Positions 1-9,068 of a stretch of 64,000 bases of DNA are shown in pieces. The stretch is from Alloactinosynnema sp. L-07 (GTDB lineage Bacteria; Actinomycetota; Actinomycetes; Mycobacteriales; Pseudonocardiaceae). The stretch lies in assembly GCF_900070365.1 (NCBI RefSeq), contig NZ_LN850107.1, forward strand, positions 3,658,001-3,722,000, given 5' to 3'. Both the position numbers and the translations under genes were made by a program. Within the stretch, counting starts at the first letter, position 1. Every line of letters starts with the position of its first letter. A model generated the notes under the pieces. That model was not told the origin of the DNA. It saw nothing but the letters and a program-made list of their open reading frames with translations, and ran no database searches.

Positions 1-1606
1 CCCCCGGGTACTCCCGCTGTGCCCGGTACTCGACGTTGAGCTGCGGAAACTTCGTCTTCAACTCCCGAGCCTTCGCGGGCTCGACGTTCTCGACCAGGTA
101 GACGAACTTCTTGTCTTCCCGCAACTTCCCGAGAATCGTCGCCTCTGGCGCCGCCTCCCCGACAACCTCATGCACCCGCCGAGCGATCAGCGCGGTCTCA
201 TCCTCAAAACTCGGCGTCGCAGGCTCCTTCTTCCGCAACTCCTCCAACGCCGCCTTCTCAGCGATAGGCCGATAAGCCAACGCGCGCGCCTCAACACTGA
301 ACGCGAGCTCCACCCCGTTCCGGTCCACAATGGACCCCCGCCGCGCGGGAATGGGAATAGGCACCACTCGCTGCCGCTCAGCCCGAGCCGCCAACGCGTC
401 GGCCTCGAAAACCTGAACCTGCACCAACTTCAACCCGGCAGCCACCAGCGAGGCGATCAGCAGGAACCGAATCACCACAACCCGAACCCGATGATCAGTC
501 CCCTGCGCCCGCTTCCGAACCTGCCGCATCCGCCCCGGCGCAGGCGACTCGCGAACCATGCCACCCCGCGCAGGCCCACCCCGACCACCAGCGCCCCCAC
601 GCCCGCCTACGGCTCCGTACCCGCCAACAGCCCCACGTCCACCGCGAGCACTCCCTTGCCCGCCAACAACTCCACGCCCGCCACCAGCACCCCCACGCCC
701 TATGGCGCCACGCCCAGTACCAGCGCCACCGCGCCCACCCGAAGATCCAGGCCCACCCACTGCGCCACCGCGCCCGTCGACGGCACCACGCCCGCCGCCA
801 GCCCCGCCGCGCCCATCCACAGCGCGCCCGCCACCAACGCCCCCTTGCGCACCGGCACCACGGCCACCGCCGCCACCCGCGACAGAACGGCTCCCAGCAC
901 CACGCCCACCACCCGGGTGGCCGGCACCGTCCCGATACCCGCTCCCGCCTACCCGACCCCCACCACCCTCGCCCCCGCCGGGGCCATACCCCCCGCGCGC
1001 GCCCACACCGCTTCCCCCGCCAACGCGCCCTGCTTCCCCGACACCCCGTCCGCCGGCCCCCGAATGACCACCATCGACACGAGGACGTCCACCACCAGCA
1101 CCGGAATGCCCGACCCCACCGGCCTGCCCGCCGCCAGTTCCCCTACCGCCTCCGTCGGCACCAGTGCGCCCGGCTCCGCCTGCGGCCCCACGGCCACCCG
1201 GCACACCCCGCCCACCGCCTGCTGCGCCACGAGCACCAGCGCCGGTGCCACCGCGTGCGCTCCCCCGACCGTTCTGCCCGACTCCACCTGGCGTCCGACG
1301 ACCACCAGATCCAGCGACTCCAGATTCCCCGCCACGCCCAGCAGCGCCCCGGGGATCCACACCACGGCCTGCACCTCGGCCGCCTGCACTACTGCCACCG
1401 CCATCGTGTCCACCGGCGCCGGAGCCACCACGACCGCTCCCCGCAGCCCGCTGATCACCACGCCCGCGCGCATTCCCAGCGCCCTGCGCACCCCCAGACC
1501 CGCGAGGCGGCGAACCGCCTCCAGCCCCCCTCGGCTGAGCACCCCGCGACTCCCCATCGCGTGCCGAGTCACCTCGGCTCGGCGGCTCCCCGTTGCGACC
1601 CGACAT
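1..1606 (-). CDS. ftsI: Penicillin-binding protein 2 / FtsI, 5' part, with long Gly/Arg-rich N-terminal extension (runs off left edge)
   Basis: Septal transpeptidase of the divisome (ftsI/pbpB), truncated by the window edge before the catalytic domain. The recognisable part starts near residue 350: a basic stretch, one membrane anchor (VVVIRFLLIASLVAAGLKLV) and the PBP dimerisation-domain start with the RRGSIVDRNG motif. Upstream the frame stays open for 349 codons of Gly, Arg, Ala, Ser and Asp, RGG-like and probably disordered in the cytoplasm. The first ATG (1606) overlaps the preceding ORF's stop as TGATG, with GAGGG about 8 nt upstream, so I chose it. A shorter start at 559 (also ATG) is possible and would give a more usual N-terminus. 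Third codon positions are G/T-rich and less GC-biased than in most of the window. Identity is confident; the start is not. Confidence 0.8.
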   Translation of the reverse strand, partial: MSGRNGEPPSRGDSARDGESRGAQPRGAGGGSPPRGSGGAQGAGNARGRGDQRAAGSGRGGSGAGGHDGGGSSAGGRGAGRGVDPRGAAGRGGESGVAGSGGRRTPGGVGQNGRGSARGGTGAGARGAAGGGRGVPGGRGAAGGAGRTGADGGGRGTGGGQAGGVGHSGAGGGRPRVDGGHSGAGGRGVGEAGRVGGGSGVGARGGYGPGGGEGGGGRVGGSGYRDGAGHPGGGRGAGSRSVAGGGGGRGAGAQGGVGGGRAVDGRGGAGGGRGAVDGRGGAVGGPGSSGGRGGAGTGRGAIGRGGAGGGRGVVGGQGSARGGRGAVGGYGAVGGRGGAGGRGGPARGGMVRESPAPGRMRQVRKRAQGTDHRVRVVVIRFLLIASLVAAGLKLVQVQVFEADALAARAERQRVVPIPIPARRGSIVDRNGVELAFSVEARALAYRPIAEKAALEELRKKEPATPSFEDETALIARRVHEVVGEAAPEATILGKLREDKKFVYLVENVEPAKARELKTKFPQLNVEYRAQREYPG

Positions 1607-2724
1607 CAGACACCCTCATCCTGCCCGGAACTCACCAAACCAGCGGCCGTACCGGCACTCCCACGCCGCCCAGCCGCCAGCCCCACACCTTCACGGCGCT
1701 CCCACACCGTCCAAGCCCACTCAACCCCACGCCCTACGGCGCAAACCTCACACGCACCCACCCAATCCAGACCAACCCCACGCCCCCCAACGCGGTGTTC
1801 ACACCCACCAACCACCGCGCGGCGATCACACCCTCGGACCGCCAAAGCAGCACGAACTCCAAGCCCCGCAACGCGCCCCTTGCTGACGGAACGGAAGGAC
1901 GAGGGCGCGAGCGTCTCGCTCTGCGCGCCTGCCAACCCACCACCCGATCCGCCACTCGCCAACCGACCACTCGCCTGCTGGCAACCCGCCAAGCCACGAC
2001 CAGCCTGCCCGCGACCCGCTAACCCACGACCAGCCGATCCGCCACCCACGCCACTCGCCGGCCCACCACTCGTCAACCGGCAACCCGCCACCCCACCGCC
2101 AGCCAACCCGCGACCCACCAACCCACAACCGAGTCCGCCACCATCAACCGGCCCACGACCCACCAACCAACAACCAGACGACCCGCCACCCACGCCACTC
2201 GCCGGCCCACCACTCGTCAACCGGCAACCCGCCACCCCACCGCCGGCCAACCCGCGACCCACCAACCCACAACCGAGTCCGCCACCATCAACCGGCCCAC
2301 GACCCACCAACCAACAACCAGACGACCCGCGACCCGCCCACCAACCACTCGCCAGCCCGAACTCCTCTGACCCAACGCCAGCCTGCCGACCCGCCGACCC
2401 ACCATCCGATCCGCCACTCGCCAGGCCACTAGTCGACCAGCAACCCGCAACACCACGACCAGGCGATCCGCTACCCGCCCACCAGCCACTCGCCAACCGA
2501 CCATTGTCCGGCTGGGAACTCGCCCAACGGCCGCCAGCCTGCAAGCCACCCGCCAGCCAACTGCTCGCCAGCCCGCCCCGCGCTGGTTCGCGTGCGCCGC
2601 CGGGGTGGTTTGTCTGCCGTGGCGGCGTGGCGCGGCCGTAGACCACGCGCGGGGCATGCGCGGCATGCTGCGCCCGCGTGTCGTCGGGGGTGGTGACGGC
2701 ACGCGGGCGTGGCCTGGTTGGCAT
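1606..2724 (-). CDS. Gly/Val/Trp-rich low-complexity ORF between ftsL and ftsI, uncertain
   Basis: An open frame of 372 codons fills the gap between the FtsL-like gene and ftsI, which normally adjoin. Its ATG overlaps the ftsL stop (TGATG at 2722-2726) and its stop overlaps the ftsI ATG (TGATG at 1604-1608), so both ends look translationally coupled. The product has no domain I recognise: mostly Gly, Ala, Val, Arg, Ser and Trp, with two exact-looking 48-residue repeats and scattered Cys. Against it: other frames here are also largely open, and a 20-codon hand count at 2221-2280 gave only 14 G or C third bases, unlike ordinary genes here. It could be a repeat-expanded spacer kept in frame, or a real small-operon gene. 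I cannot decide. Confidence 0.4.
   Translation of the reverse strand: MPTRPRPRAVTTPDDTRAQHAAHAPRVVYGRATPPRQTNHPGGAREPARGGLASSWLAGGLQAGGRWASSQPDNGRLASGWWAGSGSPGRGVAGCWSTSGLASGGSDGGSAGRQAGVGSEEFGLASGWWAGRGSSGCWLVGRGPVDGGGLGCGLVGRGLAGGGVAGCRLTSGGPASGVGGGSSGCWLVGRGPVDGGGLGCGLVGRGLAGGGVAGCRLTSGGPASGVGGGSAGRGLAGRGQAGRGLAGCQQASGRLASGGSGGGLAGAQSETLAPSSFRSVSKGRVAGLGVRAALAVRGCDRRAVVGGCEHRVGGRGVGLDWVGACEVCAVGRGVEWAWTVWERREGVGLAAGRRGSAGTAAGLVSSGQDEGV
2041..2328. repeat. 144-bp tandem duplication (2 copies)
   Basis: Two adjacent copies of a 144-bp unit (2041-2184 and 2185-2328) are nearly identical; the difference I noticed is A/G in the CCGCC(A/G)GCC stretch. The unit is a multiple of three, so it duplicates 48 codons without breaking the overlapping ORF. 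The flanks (about 1920-2580) are made of shorter degenerate units of the same Gly/Trp-encoding phrases, suggesting repeated slippage. Confidence 0.9.
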
Positions 2725-4427
2725 CAGCCGCCTCCGCCTGGCGGAGGCGCGGCGCCCTGGGCCGGAGGTGCGCCACCGGCAGGGGGCTGGGTGCCTGCTG
2801 CCGCGGGTGGCTGACCGCCGCCTGCGGGAGGTGCGGTTCCGGTGCCGCCCGCCGGGGGCTGAGCACCGACGGGAGCCTGACCATCAGCGGGCACCGCGCC
2901 ACCCGGAGCCTGGGTGCCTGCCGGAACCGCGCCCACCGGAGTCTGCGTGCCTGCCGCAGCCTGCGCACCTGCCGCGGGATCCACGGGCTGCGTGCCCGCG
3001 GCCGCCGGGTCGGGGGCGGGCGGAGCGGGAGCGCGGACGGGCTTCGCGTCGCCGACCACGGTGACGGTGCCGTCTGGGCCGACGACCAGTCGTGCCGGGT
3101 CACCCGCCGGGACCATGCCCAGTTGGCGGGCGCGCTCGGCCAGCGCAGAGGCGGACTCCTTTCGGGTCACCTCGCGCTGGAGTTGGGCGGCTTGTTCGGC
3201 TAGTTGGTTGGCTTCCTTCTTGGCGTTCTCGAGGCGGTAGGAGTCGGCGACGGCCTGGGTGGTGAGCCACAGGGTCGCGGCGACGCCGACCGCCAGCAGG
3301 GCGATGATCAGTACGACGAAGGAGGCCCGCCCGGCGGCGGCCTCTTCTGGGTCAACGGCTGCGCGGCTCGCGGGTCGGCGGCCCTCGCGGTGCGCACGGC
3401 GGGCGTAGGCGCGCTCGGCGGCGGCTGTGCGCGGGCGGGCGGGGCGACCCACCCGTTCCGGCTGCTCGACCTCCGGAGCGACGGTGGGCGCGTCGATAGT
3501 CGCGGTCGCGACAGCCGATCGGCGTACGGGAACAGCAACTTCGTCCGAGGCGTCGAGCGAGGAACGAACGCGCACGTCATCGGCGCCCGAGCTCGAGTCG
3601 CGGGGCACGGATACCCCGGCCTTGTTCGACGGCGCACGGCGAGAACGGGCCGACGACCCATCCGCGGCCGCCCGCCCGGAGCCGCCCGACCCGCGACCAG
3701 ACCGACCAGCCTGCTCATCCTCAGCGCGCGACCGGCGCCGAGAACGGGCGGTTTGCCCGCCGGACCGGCTAGACCGACCCGACCGCGAACGGTCACCCGA
3801 GAGGCCCGCCTCACCCAGCACACCGGAGAGACCAGCTTGCTCATGCGCGTCAGCCGAACGACCACGAGACCCGGCGACAGCCGTCGCCTCCGCGTCAGCC
3901 GAACGACCACGCGTGCCCGCCGAAGCGACCTCCGAGTCAGCCCTCCGACCACGAGACCGAGCCCCAGCTTCCGAGATCCCCTCGGCGTCAGCCGAACGAC
4001 CACGAGACCCAGCGACAGCCGTCGCCTCCGCGTCAGCCGACCGACCGCGAGACCGGCTCGCCGAAGGGACCTCCGAGTCGCGACCACGAGACCGAACGCC
4101 AGCCTCCGAACCAGCCGACCGACCACCAGACCGAGCCCCAGTCGCGGGAGCGGCCTCCGCGCCATCGGCGGCTTCCACCGTCGGTCCGGTGATGTCGAGG
4201 GACATGTCTTCCACCTGCGGGGAGTCGTGCGCAGGAGTGCGGCGGGGTCGGCGGCGGGGCGCCGAGCCGTCCGCGCGCGCACTGCGGCGGGGGGTCGGGT
4301 CCGATTCGGGTTCCGGTCGGGCACGGCCGAGTTTGGCCAGCGCCCGGTCCGCCCAGCCGGACAGCGTGCCGGTCGGCTCGTCCCCGGATCGAGAGGCTCG
4401 GGCCTTGTTGCGCGTGGGCGCGGTCAT
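2724..4427 (-). CDS. ftsL: FtsL-like septum-formation protein with very long disordered tails
   Basis: The position between rsmH and ftsI and the topology identify the actinobacterial FtsL-like divisome protein. Of 567 residues, only about 368-435 look folded: one membrane segment (about 368-394) and an adjoining heptad-rich coiled coil (about 395-435) that should pair with FtsB/DivIC-type partners. The cytoplasmic N-terminus (1-365) is Arg/Ser/Ala-rich and carries repeats of SRGRSADAE type near 126-195. The outer C-tail (from about 460) is Pro/Gly/Ala/Thr-rich. FtsL proteins are usually 100-200 residues, with longer forms known in actinobacteria. The ATG overlaps the rsmH stop (ATGA), so the pair is translationally coupled. 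Confidence 0.8.
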   Translation of the reverse strand: MTAPTRNKARASRSGDEPTGTLSGWADRALAKLGRARPEPESDPTPRRSARADGSAPRRRPRRTPAHDSPQVEDMSLDITGPTVEAADGAEAAPATGARSGGRSAGSEAGVRSRGRDSEVPSASRSRGRSADAEATAVAGSRGRSADAEGISEAGARSRGRRADSEVASAGTRGRSADAEATAVAGSRGRSADAHEQAGLSGVLGEAGLSGDRSRSGRSSRSGGQTARSRRRSRAEDEQAGRSGRGSGGSGRAAADGSSARSRRAPSNKAGVSVPRDSSSGADDVRVRSSLDASDEVAVPVRRSAVATATIDAPTVAPEVEQPERVGRPARPRTAAAERAYARRAHREGRRPASRAAVDPEEAAAGRASFVVLIIALLAVGVAATLWLTTQAVADSYRLENAKKEANQLAEQAAQLQREVTRKESASALAERARQLGMVPAGDPARLVVGPDGTVTVVGDAKPVRAPAPPAPDPAAAGTQPVDPAAGAQAAAGTQTPVGAVPAGTQAPGGAVPADGQAPVGAQPPAGGTGTAPPAGGGQPPAAAGTQPPAGGAPPAQGAAPPPGGGG

Positions 4428-5383
4428 GATGCCTCCCTGATCCGTTCGGCGGCCCGCAGTCGGACCGACTGGGCACGTGGGTTCTGCTCGGTCTCGGCCT
4501 CATCGGCCAGTTCGGCGCCGCCGCGGGTGAGGAGGCGGAAGTAGGGGGCGTGTTCGGGCAGTTCGACCGGCAGGCCCGGCGGGGTGGTCGACTTGGCCAG
4601 TTCGCCGATCGCCTTCTTCACGATCCGGTCTTCCAGCGACTGGTAGGACTCCACGACGATCCGGCCGCCGACTCGAAGCGCCGAGAGGGCGGCGGGGATC
4701 GCGCGGCGCAGGACGTCGAGTTCGGCGTTGACCTCGATGCGAAGGGCCTGGAACGTGCGCTTGGCCGGGTGGCCGCCGGTGCGGCGGGAGGCGGCGGGCA
4801 CCGCGGCGTAGAGCAGCTCCACCAGACGGGCGCTCGTGGTGAACGGCTCCTTCGCGCGCTCGGCGACGATGGCCTTGACGATGCGGGAGGCGAAGCGTTC
4901 CTCGCCGTACTCGCGCAGGATGCGGATCAGGTCGCCGGGCTCGTAGGTGTTGAGCACGTCGGCGGCCGTCGGGCCGGTGGTCGGGTCCATCCGCATGTCC
5001 AGCGGGGAGTCGCGCGCGTAGGCGAAGCCGCGTTCAGGCACGTCGAGCTGCATCGAGGACACACCGAGGTCGAACAGCACGCCGTCCACTTGAGACAGTC
5101 CGAGCGACGACAGCGCCTCGGGCAGTCCGTCGTAGACGGTGTGCACAAGGTGCACCCGGTCGCCGTGGCGGGCCAGGCGGTCGGCCGACATGGACAGTGC
5201 GTTCGGGTCGCGGTCGAGTCCGACCAGCGTGAGCGAAGGGTGGGCCGACAGCAGGGCGTCGGCGTGGCCGCCGAGGCCGAGAGTGGCGTCGACCAGGACG
5301 GCGGGGCGGTCCGACAAGGCCGGAGCGAACAGCTCCAGAATCCGGTCCAGCAGCACCGGCACGTGCCGCGGCTGATCCGTCAT
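4424..5383 (-). CDS. rsmH: 16S rRNA (cytosine1402-N4)-methyltransferase RsmH (MraW)
   Basis: SAM-dependent methylation of C1402 in the 16S rRNA decoding centre. The product (319 aa) starts [14 protein letters not shown] and carries the SAM-binding [15 protein letters not shown] stretch plus the conserved [11 protein letters not shown] and [15 protein letters not shown] motifs, all typical of MraW; length is usual. I chose the ATG at 5383 over an in-frame start 25 codons upstream because GAAAGGGGG lies at Shine-Dalgarno distance and the family begins here. It follows mraZ by about 150 bp and overlaps ftsL by 4 bp. Confidence 0.95.
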   Translation of the reverse strand: MTDQPRHVPVLLDRILELFAPALSDRPAVLVDATLGLGGHADALLSAHPSLTLVGLDRDPNALSMSADRLARHGDRVHLVHTVYDGLPEALSSLGLSQVDGVLFDLGVSSMQLDVPERGFAYARDSPLDMRMDPTTGPTAADVLNTYEPGDLIRILREYGEERFASRIVKAIVAERAKEPFTTSARLVELLYAAVPAASRRTGGHPAKRTFQALRIEVNAELDVLRRAIPAALSALRVGGRIVVESYQSLEDRIVKKAIGELAKSTTPPGLPVELPEHAPYFRLLTRGGAELADEAETEQNPRAQSVRLRAAERIREAS

Positions 5384-5535
5384 GTGGCCACACCCCCTTT
5401 CAGTCCAGCCAGACGGCCGGGTGCCGCCAGGTCCCCGCCCGCTCGTCGAACCTGGCACCGGGGAAGGTGCGCCAGGGCCGAAAGCGAGCGGACCGAGGCC
5501 TCACGGCACCCGCGTCTTCCTGCTCCCCCCACGAC

Positions 5536-5967
5536 TCAGAACACGCCGGGCAGAACCTCCTCACGCGCTTGGGAGTAGCTGTCCTCGTGTTCGTCCAGGT
5601 AGGTCTGCCACGCTTGCGCGTCCCAGATCTCCAGCCTGGTGATCGCCCCGATGACCACGCACTCCTTGGTCAACCCGGCGTAGCGCCGCAGTTCCGGCGC
5701 GACCGGGATCCGGCCCTGGCTGTCCGGACGCTGCTCGTCGGTGCCCGCGAACAGGTACCGCTGGTAGGCCCGGACGGCCTCGTTCGTCAGTGGTGCCGCC
5801 GCCACCTTGCGCGCCATCTCCTCGAACTCCGCGCGCGGAAACACGTAGAGGCAGTGATCCTGACCCTTCGTGACCATGAGTCCACCCGCGAGCGCTTCCC
5901 GGAACTTGGCGGGCAGTGTCAGCCGCCCCTTGTCGTCGAGCTTCGGGGTGTGCGTGCCGAGGAACAT
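5536..5967 (-). CDS. mraZ: Division/cell wall cluster transcriptional repressor MraZ
   Basis: MraZ (143 aa) has two AbrB-like SpoVT swapped-hairpin halves and in other bacteria represses the dcw operon it heads. The start [24 protein letters not shown] is the classic first half; the second half contains [13 protein letters not shown]. The ATG follows GGTGAG with 6-nt spacing. Four GTGG-type boxes of 10-bp period lie 54-93 bp upstream and overlap a sigma-70-type promoter, so autoregulation is expected. Confidence 0.96.
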   Translation of the reverse strand: MFLGTHTPKLDDKGRLTLPAKFREALAGGLMVTKGQDHCLYVFPRAEFEEMARKVAAAPLTNEAVRAYQRYLFAGTDEQRPDSQGRIPVAPELRRYAGLTKECVVIGAITRLEIWDAQAWQTYLDEHEDSYSQAREEVLPGVF

Positions 5968-6536
5968 CGGACACTCACCTCCCCACCGAACCGGTCGGAT
6001 CGGCCATGGGACTCCCGTCCGCCCCACTTGGCGCCACAGTACCCCACTTTTCACCACAGTCAACGCGAATCGTGTCGGATTTCGACTGATCGAGATCGCG
6101 TTTGCCCAGCTAGACGGCCGAGGGGTCAGGTGGGGGGCGGTGGGGAGTCCACCGCCCGGGGTGAATCGAAAACCCCACGCAACCCCCGCCCGCGCCACGC
6201 GTCCTAGGTGAATGTGGGCCGCTGTGGGGCCCTGGGGAAGGACGTGGGGGCGTCGGTGGGTGAGGGTGGGGAACGGGTTGCCGCGCAGGCCGCACGGCCA
6301 GTCGCACAGCGTGACCAACGGAGCGGCCGGATCGCCGCCGGAGCCGACCTGGCACTATCGGCACCAGCGCACGGGTCGATTCGGCGCCGGAAACGTTGGG
6401 GTACTTCGCCCCGGTTTGACACACTCCATGGAAGGCTGTCGCGGCCACGGCAGGCTGACCCACGAGCGCCGATCCCGTCCGCGCCCCGATCGGGTGCCCG
6501 GAGCCCGGTGACCCTGCACAAGCATCAGGAGGTCGT
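5968..6536. other. Intergenic region between divergent mraZ and moxR (569 bp)
   Basis: No credible gene. It holds the mraZ promoter with MraZ boxes (6021-6063), a perfect 9-bp hairpin with a 5-nt loop (6135-6157), and a cluster of seven to eight G-runs on the plus strand (6216-6277). TTGACA at 6416-6421 could be a -35 element for moxR, but I see no convincing -10. A strong AGGAGGT at 6527-6533 serves the moxR start. Confidence 0.6.
6021..6063 (-). promoter_or_regulatory. mraZ promoter with four MraZ-binding repeats
   Basis: Read on the minus strand, 6060-6021 divides into four consecutive 10-bp units each containing GTGG, alternating TGTGGNG and AGTGGGG. This is the tandem 10-bp-spaced TGG arrangement that MraZ binds in other bacteria. 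A promoter is superimposed: -35 TTGACT (6063-6058), 16-bp spacer, -10 TACTGT (6041-6036). Bound MraZ would cover the promoter. The boxes and spacing are seen directly; binding is inferred. Confidence 0.85.
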
Positions 6537-7628
<1,092 letters not shown>

Positions 7629-7637
7629 GAGTGGTCG

Positions 7638-8903
7638 ATGGGCGGGGCGCTGTCGGGGCTGACCACACGGGGCCGCTGCCTGTTGGCGGCCGGGGTCGCC
7701 GCCGCGCTGTGTTCGGTGGTCCTCAACGAGCGTGACCTGCTGCGGGTCGCGGTGTTCGTGGTGGCGCTGCCGCTGATCGTGTGTGGGTTCACCGCGATCG
7801 CCAAGGTCGGCCTGCAGGCCGAGCGGCACTTGGCGCCCGCGCGGGTGCCGGTCGGCGGCCGCGCGGAGGTCGCGTTGACGGTGCGCAGCACGGGCAGGCT
7901 CCCCACGGGTGGACTGCTGGTGTCCGACGGCGTGCCGTACGCGTTGGGCGGCAAGCCCCGGTTCGTCATCGAGCACCTGCCCCGCCACACCGGCACGCAG
8001 CTGCGGTACGCGGTGCAGCCGATGCTGCGCGGCATCCAGCAGCTCGGCCCGCTCAAGGCGACGATCACCGATCCGTTCGGCCTTGCCGAGTTCGAGCGGG
8101 AGCTGGCGCGCACGTCTCGGCTGGTCGTCGTCCCCCGCGTGGTCCCCCTGTCCGGCGTCCCCGGCGGCTCGGGTCTCGGCTCGGGCGACGACGGTTCGAT
8201 CCGGCTCAACGTCGGCCACGGCGAGGACGACGCCATTGTGCGCCCGTACCGGCAGGGCGACGACCTGCGCAAAGTCCATTGGCGCTCCACCGCCAAGCGC
8301 GACGAGATGATGGTCCGGGTCGAGGAGTCCCCGTGGCGCGGCGGCACGACAGTGCTTCTGGACCACCGGGTCTCCGGTCACCGGGGCACGGGTGCGAGTT
8401 CGAGCCTGGAGTGGGCGGTGTCGTTCGCGGCGAGCATCTGCGTGCACCTGCACCGCTACGGCCAGCAGATCCGCCTTGTCACCGAGACCGGCGCGATCCT
8501 GGTCAGTGACGCGGGCGACGGCAGCCACAGCGACAACGCGGTGCTCGACACCCTGGCCGCGCTGCAGCCGGTGCACCAGCGGGAGATCAACTGCCCGGCC
8601 GACCCCGGCCACGGCCAGGAACTGATCGCGATCATCGGCGCGGCCGACGCCGAGTCGGTCGGCCAGCTCATCCGCTACCGCACCCGCGGCACCCGCAGCC
8701 TGGCTGTTCTGCTCGACGCGACCGCGTGGGGCCCGGGCGACGGCCCCGACGGCGACCCGCAGGGCGCCGCCGCGCTGCTGACCGCGGCGGGTTGGGGCGT
8801 CACCGTGGCCCGGCCGGACATCCCGATGACCAGGGTGTGGAGCAGCATCTGCCGCAGCGGCACCAAACGCGGCGACAGCATGATCGCGGGGTTCGGCTCA
8901 TGA
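7638..8903 (+). CDS. DUF58 domain-containing membrane protein
   Basis: The 421-residue product has two N-terminal membrane segments (about 8-50), a beta-rich domain, then the DUF58 core with RPYRQGDDLRKVHWRSTAK near residue 203 and a von Willebrand A-like fold. DUF58 proteins are encoded with MoxR ATPases and are thought to be their clients; biochemical function is unknown. ATG at 7638 with AGGAGTGG upstream. Middle gene of the three-gene operon. Confidence 0.88.
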   Translation: MGGALSGLTTRGRCLLAAGVAAALCSVVLNERDLLRVAVFVVALPLIVCGFTAIAKVGLQAERHLAPARVPVGGRAEVALTVRSTGRLPTGGLLVSDGVPYALGGKPRFVIEHLPRHTGTQLRYAVQPMLRGIQQLGPLKATITDPFGLAEFERELARTSRLVVVPRVVPLSGVPGGSGLGSGDDGSIRLNVGHGEDDAIVRPYRQGDDLRKVHWRSTAKRDEMMVRVEESPWRGGTTVLLDHRVSGHRGTGASSSLEWAVSFAASICVHLHRYGQQIRLVTETGAILVSDAGDGSHSDNAVLDTLAALQPVHQREINCPADPGHGQELIAIIGAADAESVGQLIRYRTRGTRSLAVLLDATAWGPGDGPDGDPQGAAALLTAAGWGVTVARPDIPMTRVWSSICRSGTKRGDSMIAGFGS

Positions 8904-9018
8904 CCCCCAACCCGCGAACCCCCAAACCCCCAAACACGCAGCCCCCACCCTTCCCGGGGGGACGGCCCCTGGCCAGTCTATCGGCCGCGAGGCTTGATGA
9001 TCTTCGAACTGGTTCGCC

Positions 9019-9046
9019 TGTGGACAGGCTCGGACCTTGTGGACAA
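9019..9046 (-). promoter_or_regulatory. Pair of DnaA-box-like sites
   Basis: TGTGGACAA at 9038-9046 is the exact complement of the actinobacterial DnaA box TTGTCCACA. TGTGGACAG at 9019-9027 differs from it by one base. They lie 19 bp apart in the same orientation, 22-50 bp before the next gene. Two such 9-mers by chance in this 165-bp gap is unlikely but not impossible. Confidence 0.45.
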
Positions 9047-9068
9047 ACGGGCGCGCGGGGGGCGACTC

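Noticed and set aside
170..2641. 823-codon plus-strand ORF, Pro/Thr/Ala-rich, antisense to ftsI and the spacer
   Set aside because: Long open frames opposite Gly/Arg-coding high-GC DNA are expected; no SD, and the minus strand carries the identifiable ftsI motifs.
6416..6421. TTGACA as the moxR promoter
   Set aside because: No acceptable -10 hexamer at 16-18 bp, so not listed as a promoter.
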